Source of the DNA: Emticicia sp031378345
GTDB lineage: Bacteria; Bacteroidota; Bacteroidia; Cytophagales; Spirosomataceae
Reading direction: 5' to 3'
Length of the DNA: 64,000 nucleotides
Assembly: GCA_031378345.1 (NCBI GenBank)
Contig: JANNDY010000012.1
Coordinates: 37,478 to 101,477, forward strand
The translations under genes were made by a program, and so were the position numbers. Under the pieces are notes generated by a model, which had not been told where the DNA came from, did not search any database, and saw only the letters and a program-made list of their open reading frames with translations. The stretch's first letter is position 1; the number at the start of each line of letters is the position of its first letter. Positions 22,601-35,000 of this stretch are shown here, one piece after another.

Positions 22601-25600
22601 CAATAAGCTGCTCAATTGCAGATTTAAGTTTCTTTACATCTAAATTTCCTTCCAGACGAGTGGCAAATGGCATGTTGAAAACACCATTCTGAGTATTTAG
22701 CTGCTCAAAAAGCCAAAGTCTTCGCTGCGAATCAGTCAAAGGATAATACGCATGCGTAGGGGCTTTTTGAATTTTATTTTGAATAGAATTTCTATCGGTA
22801 TCAATAAAACTCGCCAAATGTGCAATAACTGGATATTGAAAAATAAGGCCAAGAGAGTAGCTCGTACCGAATGTTTTGTTGATATTTGATATAACACGGG
22901 TAGCTTTTATTGAAGTACCACCCGATTGAAAAAAGTTTGAGTTGGCGTGCAAATTTGAACGCTTCAAAACTGCAGAAAATATCTCACCGATTTGGGTTTC
23001 AGTTTTGGTTTTCCATTCAGCTTCGCTTTTTTCGGATTCCTTGTTTTCTATTGCTTTTAAAAGTGCTTTTCTATCAATTTTGCCGTTGGTATTGAGAGGC
23101 ATCTGTTTTACTACAAAAAAATGAGCGGGAATCATATAAACTGGCAGTTTTTTACTCAAAGCCTCACACCAATTTTCGTACGAAATATTATTTTCTGAAA
23201 CATAAAACGCTACTAATTCTTTTTCATCATTGACAATGCGTATAACGACTATGGCCTGTTCTACACCAAAAGTCCCAATAATTGCTTTTTCAACCTCGCC
23301 TAATTCGATTCTAAATCCTCTTACCTTTACCTGATTATCCTTTCTACCTAAATATTCGATTTCATTACTTTCTGACCACTTTCCAATATCGCCACTTCGG
23401 TAGATTCTTCCATAACATGCAGTTTCTACAAAACTTTGGGCCGTGAGTGCTGCTTTATTTACATAGCCTTTGGCTAAACCTACGCCACCAATCCAAATAT
23501 CGCCTTTAATTCCTTTAGGTTTTAGTTGCATATTTTTATCTAACACCCAAAGAGATGTATTTTGGATTGGCTTCCCGATTGGAATGATAGATTCTTGGCC
23601 TGTGGTTTCATAAAAACTAACATCAACTGAGGCTTCGGTTGGTCCGTACAAATTATGTAATTTTGCCCACGAAAGTTGAGTATGGTGTCGCTTTACGGTT
23701 TGCACACTGAGAGCCTCTCCACTGGCAAAAACTTGACGAATAGAAACTAATTTTTTCTCTGTTTCGGAGCTAATACTTTCTAAAAACACTTGATACATTC
23801 CTGGCACAAAATGCAAAGTTGTAACCTTATTTTTATCAATTAAATTGGCCAAACTCTCAGGGTTATAAACATCGTCGCGGGTACAAAGCACTAACTTAGC
23901 CCCATAACTCAAAGTCATAAAAAACTCCCAAACCGACACATCAAAAACATAAGGTGTTTTCTGTAAAACAACATCTTGCGGATTGAAATCATACGCATTT
24001 TTCATCCATTCTATGCGGTTAACAATGCCCGTGTGTCCGAGTTCAACGCCTTTAGGAATACCCGTTGAGCCAGAGGTGTATATAACATAAGCACTATCTT
24101 CGCCTATCACTTTTACAGACAATTTGCTCTCTTTTTGCTTCTCATCGCCTTGTTTTACTATAAATTTCACTAAACTTTTCACCGAAGAGTCATCTTCGCT
24201 CGTCAGTATTACTGCCAAGGCGGAGTCATCAATGATGTATTTTTTTCTGTCAACTGGGTAGGTTGTGTCAATCGGCACGTAGGCAGCCCCGCACTTCATA
24301 ATTCCATATAAACTCGCCACCATCCAGCCCGAACGCTCAACGTGCATTCCTACTTTATCGCCTTTGGCAACTTTGCAGTTTTCTATGAGGTATGAGCATA
24401 TCTGATTTGTCCATTCGTTTAATTCTTGATACGTCCAAGATAACTCACCCTCTACCAAAGCAATTGCATGAGGTGTTTTTTTAGCCTGTTCGGTAAACAA
24501 TGAAACCAAAGTGGCTTCATCCTGAAAACTTTCATCGGTATTATTAAGCACCAAAAGCTCAGCAGTTTCAGTAATTGAAAGATAATTTAAGGCCGATATT
24601 TTTACGTTTGGCTCTTCAACGACTTGATTGATTAGTATCTCGTAATGTGATAATAATCGTTGTATTTGACTAAACCCATAAAGGTTTTTGTCATAGCATA
24701 AATCTATCAAGATTTCGTTGGAAGACTCTTGTACTTCAAAAAGTAACTCAAACTTATAGGGGGTATATTTAAAGTCATATTTCGCTATTTTGAAAGGCTG
24801 GTTTTGAGTTAATGACACTATTTTCTCTAAAATATCATCGTTTTGGAGTGTAAATAATACATTAAAAAGGGTTACGTTTTCGTTTTTTTGTTCGGTCAAT
24901 GCTTCAACCAAACTATCATAGCCAAATAATTGATTGTCATAATCATTCAATAAACCCTGTTTGACCTGATTGAGTAACTCTCTAAAAGAAATATCATCAG
25001 CGAATACTGTACGAATCGGTAAAGTATTGATAAACAAACCAACTTGATTTTCGAGTTGCCAGTGGTTTCTGCCCGATGTTGGGCAACCAACAATAATATC
25101 ATTTTGGTCGCTGTATTTGTAAAAAAGTGTTTTTAAGGCTGTTAAAAGGAAATTAAAAAGTGTTACATTTTCGTTTTGTGTGAAAGCCTTGATTTTTTGT
25201 GTTATAGATTTATCGAATACCAGCGAATATTTTTCGCTTTCTTTTTTAGTGGTTTTTTGCTGGCTTTGACTCAAATCTAATTCTGTGACATCGGTTGACA
25301 TCTTTTCTAACCAATAATCCTTTGCCTTGTACCAACTTTGTGTATGCTCAATGTGCTGCTCCCAAGCAATGTAATCTTGAATAGAAATTACTTCTTGAGT
25401 AAAATTTTGAGTCGAAAGGTATATTTGAAACAACTCTTTCAATAAAATTTCTATCGACCAACCATCAACTATTATGTGATGAAAAACAACGGCAACTACA
25501 AATTCGGTTGGCGTTTTTTGCCAAACTCTTACTCTTACCAGCGAATCAGTTTCGAGGTTAAATGATTGATTAACGTATGTATTTACTTCTTTATCAATAT

Positions 25601-26081
25601 TTTCTTCATTTTGCTCTTGTTTAATATCAATCTTAAAATCAAGAGCATCTCCTGTTTGAATACTTTGATAAGGCTCATTATTGTTAGTTATGAAGTTGGT
25701 TCTGAGAGCCGAATAGGTTTCGATTAATTGATACCATGCCTCAGAGAACTTTTGCAAATTAAATTCGCCTGAAATCTTACACACAAACGGAATATGATAG
25801 TTGCTACTTGTATTATCAATTTGAGTGGCTAACCAAATTCGTTTCTGAGCTGCTGAAAGCGGTAATGTACCAGTTATTAGAGTTGTAGGTATTGGTAAAG
25901 AAAAAAATTGGTTGTCTGATAAAGCCAAATAAGATAATATTTCACTTTTGTTTTCTTTTATTAGAGCAACTGTCTCTTGATTCAATACACCTTTGGGAGC
26001 ATTTATTTTCAAGTCACCATCAATGTTTGATAGCTTCACACCTAATGATTCTAAGTGATTGATTAAATTTATCGCTTTCAT
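19611..26081 (-). CDS. NRPS: TubC docking-C-A-PCP-C-A-PCP
   Basis: A 2156-aa dimodular NRPS. Residues 1 to about 54 form a TubC-type N-terminal docking domain (LINHLESLGVKL...NAPKGVL), known in this family to accept the C-terminal tail of the partner synthase. C1 begins near 72 with catalytic HHIIVDGWS; A1 has code DVWHFSLVDK by eye (Ser type); the PCP has GGTSIKAT. C2 has HHIIGDAWS; A2 has code DLTKIGEVGK (Asn type); the terminal PCP has GGNSLKLV. Its ATG overlaps the stop of the upstream synthase (ATGA at 26078-26081), which indicates translational coupling and places it second in the line. The Ser and Asn A domains are strikingly like those of the synthase at 1647-10772. Confidence 0.94.
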   Translation of the reverse strand: MKAINLINHLESLGVKLSNIDGDLKINAPKGVLNQETVALIKENKSEILSYLALSDNQFFSLPIPTTLITGTLPLSAAQKRIWLATQIDNTSSNYHIPFVCKISGEFNLQKFSEAWYQLIETYSALRTNFITNNNEPYQSIQTGDALDFKIDIKQEQNEENIDKEVNTYVNQSFNLETDSLVRVRVWQKTPTEFVVAVVFHHIIVDGWSIEILLKELFQIYLSTQNFTQEVISIQDYIAWEQHIEHTQSWYKAKDYWLEKMSTDVTELDLSQSQQKTTKKESEKYSLVFDKSITQKIKAFTQNENVTLFNFLLTALKTLFYKYSDQNDIIVGCPTSGRNHWQLENQVGLFINTLPIRTVFADDISFRELLNQVKQGLLNDYDNQLFGYDSLVEALTEQKNENVTLFNVLFTLQNDDILEKIVSLTQNQPFKIAKYDFKYTPYKFELLFEVQESSNEILIDLCYDKNLYGFSQIQRLLSHYEILINQVVEEPNVKISALNYLSITETAELLVLNNTDESFQDEATLVSLFTEQAKKTPHAIALVEGELSWTYQELNEWTNQICSYLIENCKVAKGDKVGMHVERSGWMVASLYGIMKCGAAYVPIDTTYPVDRKKYIIDDSALAVILTSEDDSSVKSLVKFIVKQGDEKQKESKLSVKVIGEDSAYVIYTSGSTGIPKGVELGHTGIVNRIEWMKNAYDFNPQDVVLQKTPYVFDVSVWEFFMTLSYGAKLVLCTRDDVYNPESLANLIDKNKVTTLHFVPGMYQVFLESISSETEKKLVSIRQVFASGEALSVQTVKRHHTQLSWAKLHNLYGPTEASVDVSFYETTGQESIIPIGKPIQNTSLWVLDKNMQLKPKGIKGDIWIGGVGLAKGYVNKAALTAQSFVETACYGRIYRSGDIGKWSESNEIEYLGRKDNQVKVRGFRIELGEVEKAIIGTFGVEQAIVVIRIVNDEKELVAFYVSENNISYENWCEALSKKLPVYMIPAHFFVVKQMPLNTNGKIDRKALLKAIENKESEKSEAEWKTKTETQIGEIFSAVLKRSNLHANSNFFQSGGTSIKATRVISNINKTFGTSYSLGLIFQYPVIAHLASFIDTDRNSIQNKIQKAPTHAYYPLTDSQRRLWLFEQLNTQNGVFNMPFATRLEGNLDVKKLKSAIEQLIARHEVLRTRFFSNQGEAVQQVEEVFEIDSFFHLLDITNASNPKMQVDTIIKQELNHVFDLERLPNIYFKLIKVTAFEFVLFINLHHIIGDAWSMQLIFEEIITFYNSDSDKLSELEIQNKDIAYWQEQEWNSDSFTQQKHYWKEKLSDIQVVEMPTSFRRPAMKTYAGNRIAFALDNSQIKQIQSIANENGLSMFMLFTTIVNVVLHKYTNQEDIIVGTTILNRDNPQLANQVGFYINQLPIRTQFSRKDTVQQLAFKVKESILEGFQHKDLSFDRLSELTNQVYDENKSSIFDIWVEYNESEGSGVSSKSFENLTIQPIELHNTITKNDLSFRLIENNTELTFLLEYNTDIFEKIFAAQIYNHVIETFGRLKDIFRQSLEEISLLLEQEQQKLIVTFNETSVDFNAPIILKDAFEYCVEKYPTAKAVKVGEQTLSYQELNEAANKLAHHIKETFDIQAGSRIGLLMEHADYTIISLVAIIKTGALFVPIDPKYPSERKSFIVKDANIELLLTDSEHLFNIDFSVENIFAVDIQLANVSPKIQNLNTEIISTDLVYMIYTSGSTGTPKGVQITNQNFTNYLHWSNLYYFNNDQENPFAFFTSLSFDLTLTSIFTTLLRGDYVDVYGANDLSKTLIEVFSVESNVNTVKMTPSHVSYLSRLPIYQTNVSTVILGGENVTPPQVEFLLGLNPAINIYNEYGPTETTVGCTIQKLISTDNLTNIGRPIANTEIFILNDAMELVPQNVWGEICVGGLGVAAGYHNREELNKQKFLSNKFGKRLYRTGDLGRRLNDGTIELVGRIDNQVKIRGYRIELDEIEKVLLSSKRIKEVCVDVRMDANNEKTMCAYFVSDAEQELTTIKEFLKQQLPWFMIPEYFVQLDAFPLTANGKVNRKLLPNHLQNALNVQNESLKPQTDTEKIVYEIWQKILLKDNFSIIDNFLDIGGNSLKLVSMYAELSKVYTNRAIMVADLFKYTTIKALSEFLVPQETIVSLDFLEV

Positions 26082-29000
26082 AATATGATTTCTTCAACAA
26101 GGGTTTCAACATTATTTTTATGAGTAGCTACTAAACTAATAGCTCCTACTTCCAAGGCTAAATCATGAATTGTTGGCTTTTGAAATACTTTCGATACTGA
26201 TAATGCCACTCCCAATTCTTTACTTATTTGCGAAACCAATTTGGTAGCACTCAAAGAATGACCTCCGATTTCAAAGAAATTTTCATTGATTCCTATCTGT
26301 GATTTATCTAATAATGCCTGCCAAATCGAAGAAATTTTGGTTTCAATTTCGTTTGTCGGCATTTCAAAAGTCAATTCTGACTGCTTAATATCAATGGCTT
26401 GCAGTGCTTTTATATCGGTTTTTCCATTATTATTGAGCGGGAACTGTGGCAATTGAATAAATTGCTCTGGTAAACTATAAATCGGCAGATTCTGACGCAA
26501 AAATGCTTTAATAGAGCTTTCGCTTATTTTACTTTGGCTCACATAAAACGCAACTAAAAACTTTTCTCCACTTGCTTTTTGTTTGACTATAACAGCCACT
26601 TGCTTGATGCCCTCAACTTTACTGATGGTGTTTTCAATCTCCGAAATCTCAATTCTGAAACCTCTGATTTTTACTTGTTCATCAATTCTTCCCTCAAAAC
26701 TTACGGTTCCGTCCAAATTCCATCTACCAAAATCACCTGTTCGATAAAGACGCTGTGCTTTGTTGAATGGATTTTGTATAAATTTCTCAAAAGTTAGTCT
26801 TTCATTATTTTGGTAGCCACGAGCAAGTCCTCGACCTCCCACATAAATTTCGCCTTTCGCACCAACTGGCATCAAACTGAGGTTTTTATCTAAAATCATT
26901 ACAGTTGAGCCATTAATTGGCTTGCCAATTGGTACATTTTCTTCATAAAACTCATTTATTGAATGGCACAAAGAAAACGTTGTATTTTCGGTTGGTCCGT
27001 AGCCATTAATAATACAAATTGATGGCGTTGCTTTTCTTAATTGATTGATATGAGCCGGTGATAATCTATCGCCACCAACGAGCAAATAATCTAATGATTC
27101 AAAAACACTTATTGAATCGTCAACTATTTGGTTAAACCATGAAGCTGTCATCCAAATTGTATTGATTTTCCAATCAATTATCTTATTTTTTAGTGCTTCA
27201 GTATCTAAAAGAGTTTCTTTCGATGTGATTCCTAATTCTCCACCATTTAGTAACATCCCCCAAATCTCGAAAGTTGAAGCATCGAAGGAGATTGCTCCTG
27301 TCATTAGTAATCGGCTTTTTTCGTTAAGAACCACATAATCAGCGTCTTTTACTAAGCGTATAATACCATTATGCTCAATCATTACTCCTTTCGGGTTACC
27401 TGTTGTTCCAGAGGTGTACATGATATATGCCAACTGATTGGGCTTTATACAATAACTTGTTGCTTCTTGATTGATGTTTGACTCTAATATTTCACTGATA
27501 ATTAATGTTTTAACATTGTAATTCGCAGCATTTTGTTGCGTATTTTTATCTACAATCAAGTAATTGATTGACGAATCTTCAATCATATATTTTACTCTAG
27601 TTTCGGGCAAATCAATATCAATCGGCACATAAACCGCCCCAGCCTTCAGGATTCCAACAATGCTGACAATCGTAAAAATATCTCTTTTTAAGTAAATCCC
27701 TATTCTTTCTTCGTTTGCCGTGCCGTATGTACAAGTTAGATTATTGGCTAAATTTGTTGATAAAGCATCTAATTCTTGGTAAGATAAAGCATTATTTTCA
27801 TCTCTAACGGCTATTTTATCGGGAGTAGCCTCAACTTGTTTTTTAAATAGTGCAATAAGATTTTGTTCTGCGTTTTCTTCATTATTAATATTTCCCCATT
27901 CAAAAAGTTTTTGTTGCTCTGAACCTGTGAGGTATTTAATTTCTGCAATCTTTTGATTAGGATTTTCGACAACGCTGCTCAATATATTGTTATAACTACT
28001 AAAAAAGTGATGAATATATTTTTTATCAAATAAACCTGAATCGTACAAAACCGATAAAACAAATATTCCATCTATTTCGGTAATATTGATTTCTAAGTCA
28101 TATTTTGGTTTTGTTAATAAAACCTCTGTTTTATCGAATATAATTCCTGTTATTTTATTTTTGAAATTATCGAAACTCCACGAAGTATCTTCAATCGTAA
28201 ACATAATATCGAAGATTGGAGAGCGATTAATTTGGTGAACTAATCCTATTTCATTCAATAATTCATCAAAACCATAAATTTGGTTGGAATATGCTTCCGT
28301 AACATTGTGTCGTGTTTCAGATAATATTTCATCGAACGTTTGATTATTACCAATTTTTGTTCGTATCGGTAACGTATTTACGTATAAACCAACTTGATTT
28401 TCGAGTAAAGCATCTTCTCTGCCAGCCGCTGCACATCCAATAATAATATCTGATTGATTCGTGAAACGATACAAAAAGGCATTAAATGATGCCAAGAAAA
28501 CATGATAGTTTGTAACATTTGCTTTTCTTGCAGCTTGCCTAATTTCTTCGGAAAGTTGCAAATCTAATTGCTGTGTTTGTCTAATGGTGGCTGTTTTTCT
28601 GGCATTTGCTCTTTTGGTGTTTGCAACTAAATCTAATGTTGGCAATTCATCCTGAAATAATTCAAGCCAGTATCTACGGCTTTTTTGCCATTGTTCAGAT
28701 TTTCTCAATTTTGCTTCCCACGCCACAAAATCTTTGTATTGTATCTCAAGAGCTGGTAGGCTAACAGATTGTGTAGAATTCAATTTTTGGTTATACTCAT
28801 TCATTACTTCATTCATCAAAACCCCTAACGACCAGCCATCAGCAATAATGTGGTGCAATACAACCGCAAAAGTCGATTTTTCGTCGTGCTGTTTCCAGAT
28901 TTTTACACGAATCAAGTTATCAGTAAGAAGATTGAATGGTCTCAGCAAAAACTCGTTTATGGCTTCATCCAAATTATCAGATTGATTTTCTGAAAACTCA

Positions 29001-32000
29001 CAAATACTAAGACTTTCATCGAAATTGATGACTTTTTGAAACGGTTCGCCTTCATTTAAAACAAAATTTGTGCGTGTTGAATCATGGCGTTTAATAAAAT
29101 CATTCCATGCTTCTGCGAAAATTACCGTATCTAAATTACCCAATATATCGGTTCTGAAAGGCATATTGTACACATTAGCTTGTTCACTTATTTCATGAGC
29201 AAACCAAACTCTTCTTTGAGCAGTCGACAATGGATAAAACTCCTTTTTGTCAGTTGGTACAAGCCCTTCTCTATCATTAAAAGAATGATTTGTATAATCG
29301 GCTAATGCTTCAGCTAACTGACTAATAGTTGGGTACAAAAATATTAATCTAAGAGGAATATCTTCGCTCCATTGTTTTCTGAGTTTGGCAATTATTTGAG
29401 TTGCCTTTAGAGAGTTTCCACCCAAAAGGAAGAAATTATCATGAATACTAACATCTGTCAGAGATAATACGCTCTGCCAAATTTCTTTTATAGTGACTTC
29501 AATTGGGCTTAATTCTTCAATATTATTTGTGTTTTCTTTATTTTCTGGAATCAGCTTATGCAGCTTCTTTTTATCAACTTTTCCATTGGGTGTTTGTGGA
29601 AACTTATTAGTTTTAACCAATAAATCGGGTATCATCCAAATTGGTAAAGATGAATGAAGGTATGTTTTTAGGGCTGATTCTACCTCGTTTTCTGACTCAT
29701 AAAAAGCTACTAATTGTTTTTGGCTTTCTGTGCCTACCACAATCACAAATGCTTGTACAATTCCAGCAAATGCTTCGATTTTCTTTTCGATTTCTGATAA
29801 TTCTATTCTGTATCCTCTCAATTTTACTTGATTGTCAATGCGACCAACACAGGTAATGTTACCGTCGGTATCCCAATAACCCAAATCACCAGTGCGATAC
29901 ATTTTTTGGTCTTGATAAAGGAAATGAGTGGTAAACTTCTCGTTAGTAAGTGTTTCATTAAAACGATACCCTCGTGCCAAACCAGCACCTGAAAGACAGA
30001 TTTCACCAAGTACTCCAACAGGCGAAAGTTGATTACCAGCACCTAAAATATACGCCTGACTGTATTTCTTCGATTGACCGATTTTACGTGCCGTAGCAGC
30101 ATCTTTGATGTAAAACCCTGTGCTATAAGTGGTGTCTTCGGTTGGGCCATAGAGATTTCTTACCTCCGTTTTTTGATAATCTAATCGTTCATAGACATAC
30201 TTTCCAATTGGCTCACCAGCCATATTTAGTACACTTACTGATGATAAATCAACCTCTGACTTCAATAGTGTTTCAACAACTGAAGGAACAGTATTGATGA
30301 GATGTTTCTTTGACTGATTTGCTGGCAAATAATCTACAAGGTCAAGGCCTGATTCGAGAACATGAATGGGTTTTCCGACCAAAAGTGGAAAGAAAAACTC
30401 ATAAACTGATAGGTCAAAATTAAGCGATGTAACCGCAAGCGACTGGTCGAAATTAACGTTTTTAAATTCTTCGGTACACCATTCTAAAAATGCTACTGTG
30501 TTTCTGTGTTCAATCTCAACACCCTTTGGGTTGCCCGTCGAGCCAGAAGTATATAAAACGTAAGCTAATTGTTTAGCCTCAATTACTGGCAAGCTATATT
30601 TATCCGTAAGATTTTGATTGATTACAATTTCTTTCAAATGTGATATGCCTAAAATTTGTGACGCTCCCGCCTTTTCAACCACAATAAAACTGATTTTGGC
30701 ATCATTGATAATGTACTTCAATCTATCAATCGGATAATTTATATCAAGTGGTACGTAAGCTCCACCCGCTTTCATTACTCCTATTACTGATGTAAGCGTA
30801 TGCACACTTCTTGGTAAAAAGATACCTACACACTCTTCGGCAGAAATTGAGGCAGCCAATAATTGCCCAGCAATACGGTCTGAGGTTTCACTTACTTGTA
30901 TATAAGTGAGCGATTGTTTATTATCAGAAATGGCTTGTTGATGACTATATTTATTGATAGCTGCCGATATTAAATCAACGATTGAAGCATCGGAATTAAA
31001 TATTTCTTTTTGTTTTTCTGACCAAGTTAATAACTGTTGGGTTTCGTTTTGACTCAACATCCCTACCTGCTCAATTGATTGATTATGAGTGGTTAGGCTT
31101 TTCAAAATATTGATAAAATGCTTTAAAACACCCTGCATTTTTTCAAGTTTAAAGAGCGATTTGTCGAAATTGACAGTAATAATTCTTTTATTTTGATAAG
31201 GTCTTATCTCAAAGTCCCAATCAAATTTATTAAATGAAAAATTCGTGTTGTGCTTTTTAATTGCCACATCATGAATAGATAAGTTTTCTAACTCAGACGA
31301 AGCATTTTGCATCGTAAGCATCACATCAAAGAGTGTTCCTCTGCTCAAATCTCGTTCTAATTCGAGTGTATTTACAAGTTCATCGAATGGATAATCTTGA
31401 TTACTCAATGCCTCAGATACCATTTGTTTGATATAACCGAGTAATTTATTGGTATCCCATTTCCCCTCAATTTGAGTACGAATCGGTAGCGTATTTACAA
31501 AAAAACCTATCTGATTTTCTAAATCATCGTGCGAACGGCCCGCAACGGGACAACCCACTATAAAATCATTTTGATTAGTATATTTATATAACAAAATATT
31601 TAATGCTGCTAACCAAACCATATATTCACTCATGGCATGGTCTTGAGCAAAACCACTTAATTGTTGGCTTAGACCTTCATCTATTGTGATAGATACCGAC
31701 TCCCCAATATGACTTTTGGTAGCCGACCTTGCGTAATCTAAAGGTAATTCTAATTTCGGAATTTCGCCTTCAAGTTGCTTTTGCCAATATATAGCTTGGT
31801 TTTCAATGAGTCCAGTTCTTAGGATTTCCTTTTGCCACGAAGCATAATCTTTATATTGAATATGGAGTGCTGGCAATACAAAATTTTGCGTATCAACAGT
31901 ATTATTATAATACGTAATTACTTCGTTTAGTATTTTCCCAACTGACCAATCATCGGCAATAATATGGTGAATAACTACCGAAAGTACGTATTGGTTAATA

Positions 32001-35000
32001 CCCAGACAATACATATTAACCGCAACGAGAGGAGCTTTGCTTAAATCAAAGCATTGGTGAGCCATTGACCAAATACAATCTTCAATTTCTTGCTCGATAG
32101 TATCGAACCATTTTACCTGAAAATTCACCTCTTCGATTGGTAAAATAATTTGTCGGGGCTGTGATTCGTGCTTGATAAAAACAGTTCGGAGAGACTCGTG
32201 ACGGCGGATAACATTCAACCAAGCATCCTCAAACACTTCTTCATCTAAAATCCCTTTAATGTCGCAGGCAAAAGCTATGTTATATGCTGCACTATTCGGA
32301 CATAGCTCATTTAAGAGCCACATTCTGTTTTGTGCTGAAGATAATTCATAATCTGACTGAAGCAATATCGGCAAAATAGGAGCTTCGGTAAGGTGGATAT
32401 TCTTTGATATTTTTTCAGTAAAATCGGCTAAAATTGAATATTGAAATAAATCAGAAATTTCGGCTTTAACGTGAAGTTTGGTCGAAATTAACTGCAATAT
32501 TTTAGTAGCCTTGATAGAGTTTCCACCTAATTCAAAAAAATTATCCGACAACGATATACTTCGCTTTACGCCTATTACCTCTTGCCAAATTTCGGCAACG
32601 GCCTGTTCAAATGGTGATAAAGTTTCTGTATTTTGCTCAATTTCGATGCTAATCGGTTGAGATTGTAAGTATATCCTATCAATTTTCCCAGTTATCGTTA
32701 CGGGCATTTCCGAAATATTGACAATATATTGCGGAATCATGTAAAATGGTAATTTTTGACTTACACTACACCTTAATTCTTTTTCTGAGATGCTGCCCGT
32801 ATAAAAAGCCACTAAATATGGCGAAGTATTGAGTTCTTTGGCAATTACCGCAACACTCTTTACACCCAACAAAGATTGAAGGTTTTTTTCTATGTCATCA
32901 ATTTCTACTCTGTATCCTCTGATTTTCAGTTGAGCATCTTTTCTACCCAAAAACTCAATTTCTCCATTCGCAGTCCATCGACCAAAATCACCGCTGCGGT
33001 AATATCGTTCGTTTGTTTCTTTATCATTAAAAAATTGCTTTTCAGTTTGTGTTTTATTATTTCGATAACCTCTTGCAACTCCTGTTCCTCCGATGACAAT
33101 CTCACCGAAAACACCCACAGGTTGAGTTTTACCCGCACGATTTACGATTTTCATAACACGATTACGGATAGGTTTGCCTATCGTAATTTTATTAGAACCT
33201 TTCGATACTTCGCCATAAGTAACACAAACGGTTGTCTCGGTTGGGCCATAAGTATTTACCACCCGTATTTGCTCAACGATGCGGTCAATTTGTGAATAAG
33301 AAAGCGTATCTCCACCACTAATTACGGTGCGAATCTTACTATCAATAAACCTATCTTCTTGGTTCAACTGCTCTAACACTAAGGGTGTTGTACTTAGTAT
33401 CGTAGCCCCGTTTATTGCTTCCGTAACGATTGAATCAATATCTTTTCCACCTAATTTTATGATTCTGACTTCTCCTCCAGCCAAAAGTACAGGAAATATC
33501 TCCTCAATTGAAGTATCAAAACTCAATGATGATTGTTGAATAACAACATCGTCTGATTTTATATCGAAATATTCACTAAAGGTATTTACATAATCGGCCA
33601 AAGAATGATGCTCAATTTCAACGCCTTTGGGCGTGCCTGTCGAACCAGATGTATAAAGAATATACGCTAATTGATTTGTAGATATTTCATTAGATTCAAA
33701 GGCTTTGGCTTCAAGATTTTCAACATTAATCAATTCGACTCCTTTAATATCGAAGCCATTGGTTGTATTTTCAAGAGTCAGTATTTTGCTAATTGCGGCA
33801 TCTTCAATGATAAATTTTAATCGCTCAATTGGTAATTCTAAATCAAGCGGTACATAAGCACCTCCAGCTTTCAAAATACCTAAAATTGATGCTACCGACC
33901 ACACATTTCTTGGCATCATTATGCCGACTCGTTCTTCTGTTTCAAGCTGTATATTTGAAGCAATTTGGGAAACTGCATCCCATAATTGAGTATATGTCCA
34001 GATAGTTATTTTATCATTTAAAGCAATTCGGTTTGTATGTTTTTTTACCGAATCTTCCATTAATTGTACAATATGTCGCTCAGTTTGTGTGATTTGCTCA
34101 CTTGCAAACGAGTCTATGGTGTTCTTTTCCGAATCCAACAAATAATCATACTCACACAAATGCAATGTTGGGCTTTCAAGTACTAAAGCCGTTAGTTGTT
34201 TAAAATGTTGTCCGAAATCTTGCATCAATTTTTCGTCATAAAGGTCTGCATTATAACGAAGTATTATTTTTATGCCGTCAGTACTCTCTGATATTTCAAA
34301 GTGCAAATCAACAATTGTTTCTTTGATAGCTGGCTCAAATAATTTTGTCTGATTAGCCGATAAAAACTCAATTTCATCAAAATTTTGATAAACAACCAAC
34401 GCATCAAAAATCGGCGAATGACTTGAGTCAACAATGGGTTTAATTTCATCCAGAATTTGCTCGAAAGAAACATCTTGGTGTTCAAAGGCCTCCAATACTT
34501 GGGTTTTGATTTTTTTCAAGAATAAATCGAACGAATCATCAGCACTAAATTTTGTACGAATACAAATCGTATTCAGAAAATATCCCATTAAAGGTTGCGT
34601 TTCAACCATCTGGCGATTGGCATTATCGGTACCAATGATTATATCTTCTTGGTCTGTATAACGATGCAGTGCCAGTTTTACAAGCGAAAGCATTGTAACA
34701 AATGGCGTAACATTGTGTTTTTTCGAGAATCCCTTCAAAGTATCAGCTGTATCTTTTGATAAATTGAAATGTAAAGTCTGGGCTTTGTTGCTTCTGATGG
34801 CTTTTCTTCCTGCCTTGCTTGGAAACGATAATACAGGAAGTTCTCCTGATAATTTTTCTTTCCAAAAATCAAGCGAGGCTTCGTTAGATGGTTTTTGATG
34901 CAACCAATGAGAATAGTCTTTGTATTGAATATTTAGCGATTTAGGAGAACGTAAGGCCTTAGAATCATAAAATTGACTTATTTCATTCAATAGTACCCCA

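Noticed and set aside
32876..33295. 139-codon plus-strand frame inside the FAAL-NRPS gene
   Set aside because: It is antisense to a conserved adenylation domain with intact motifs; such long antisense frames are frequent here and have no family features.
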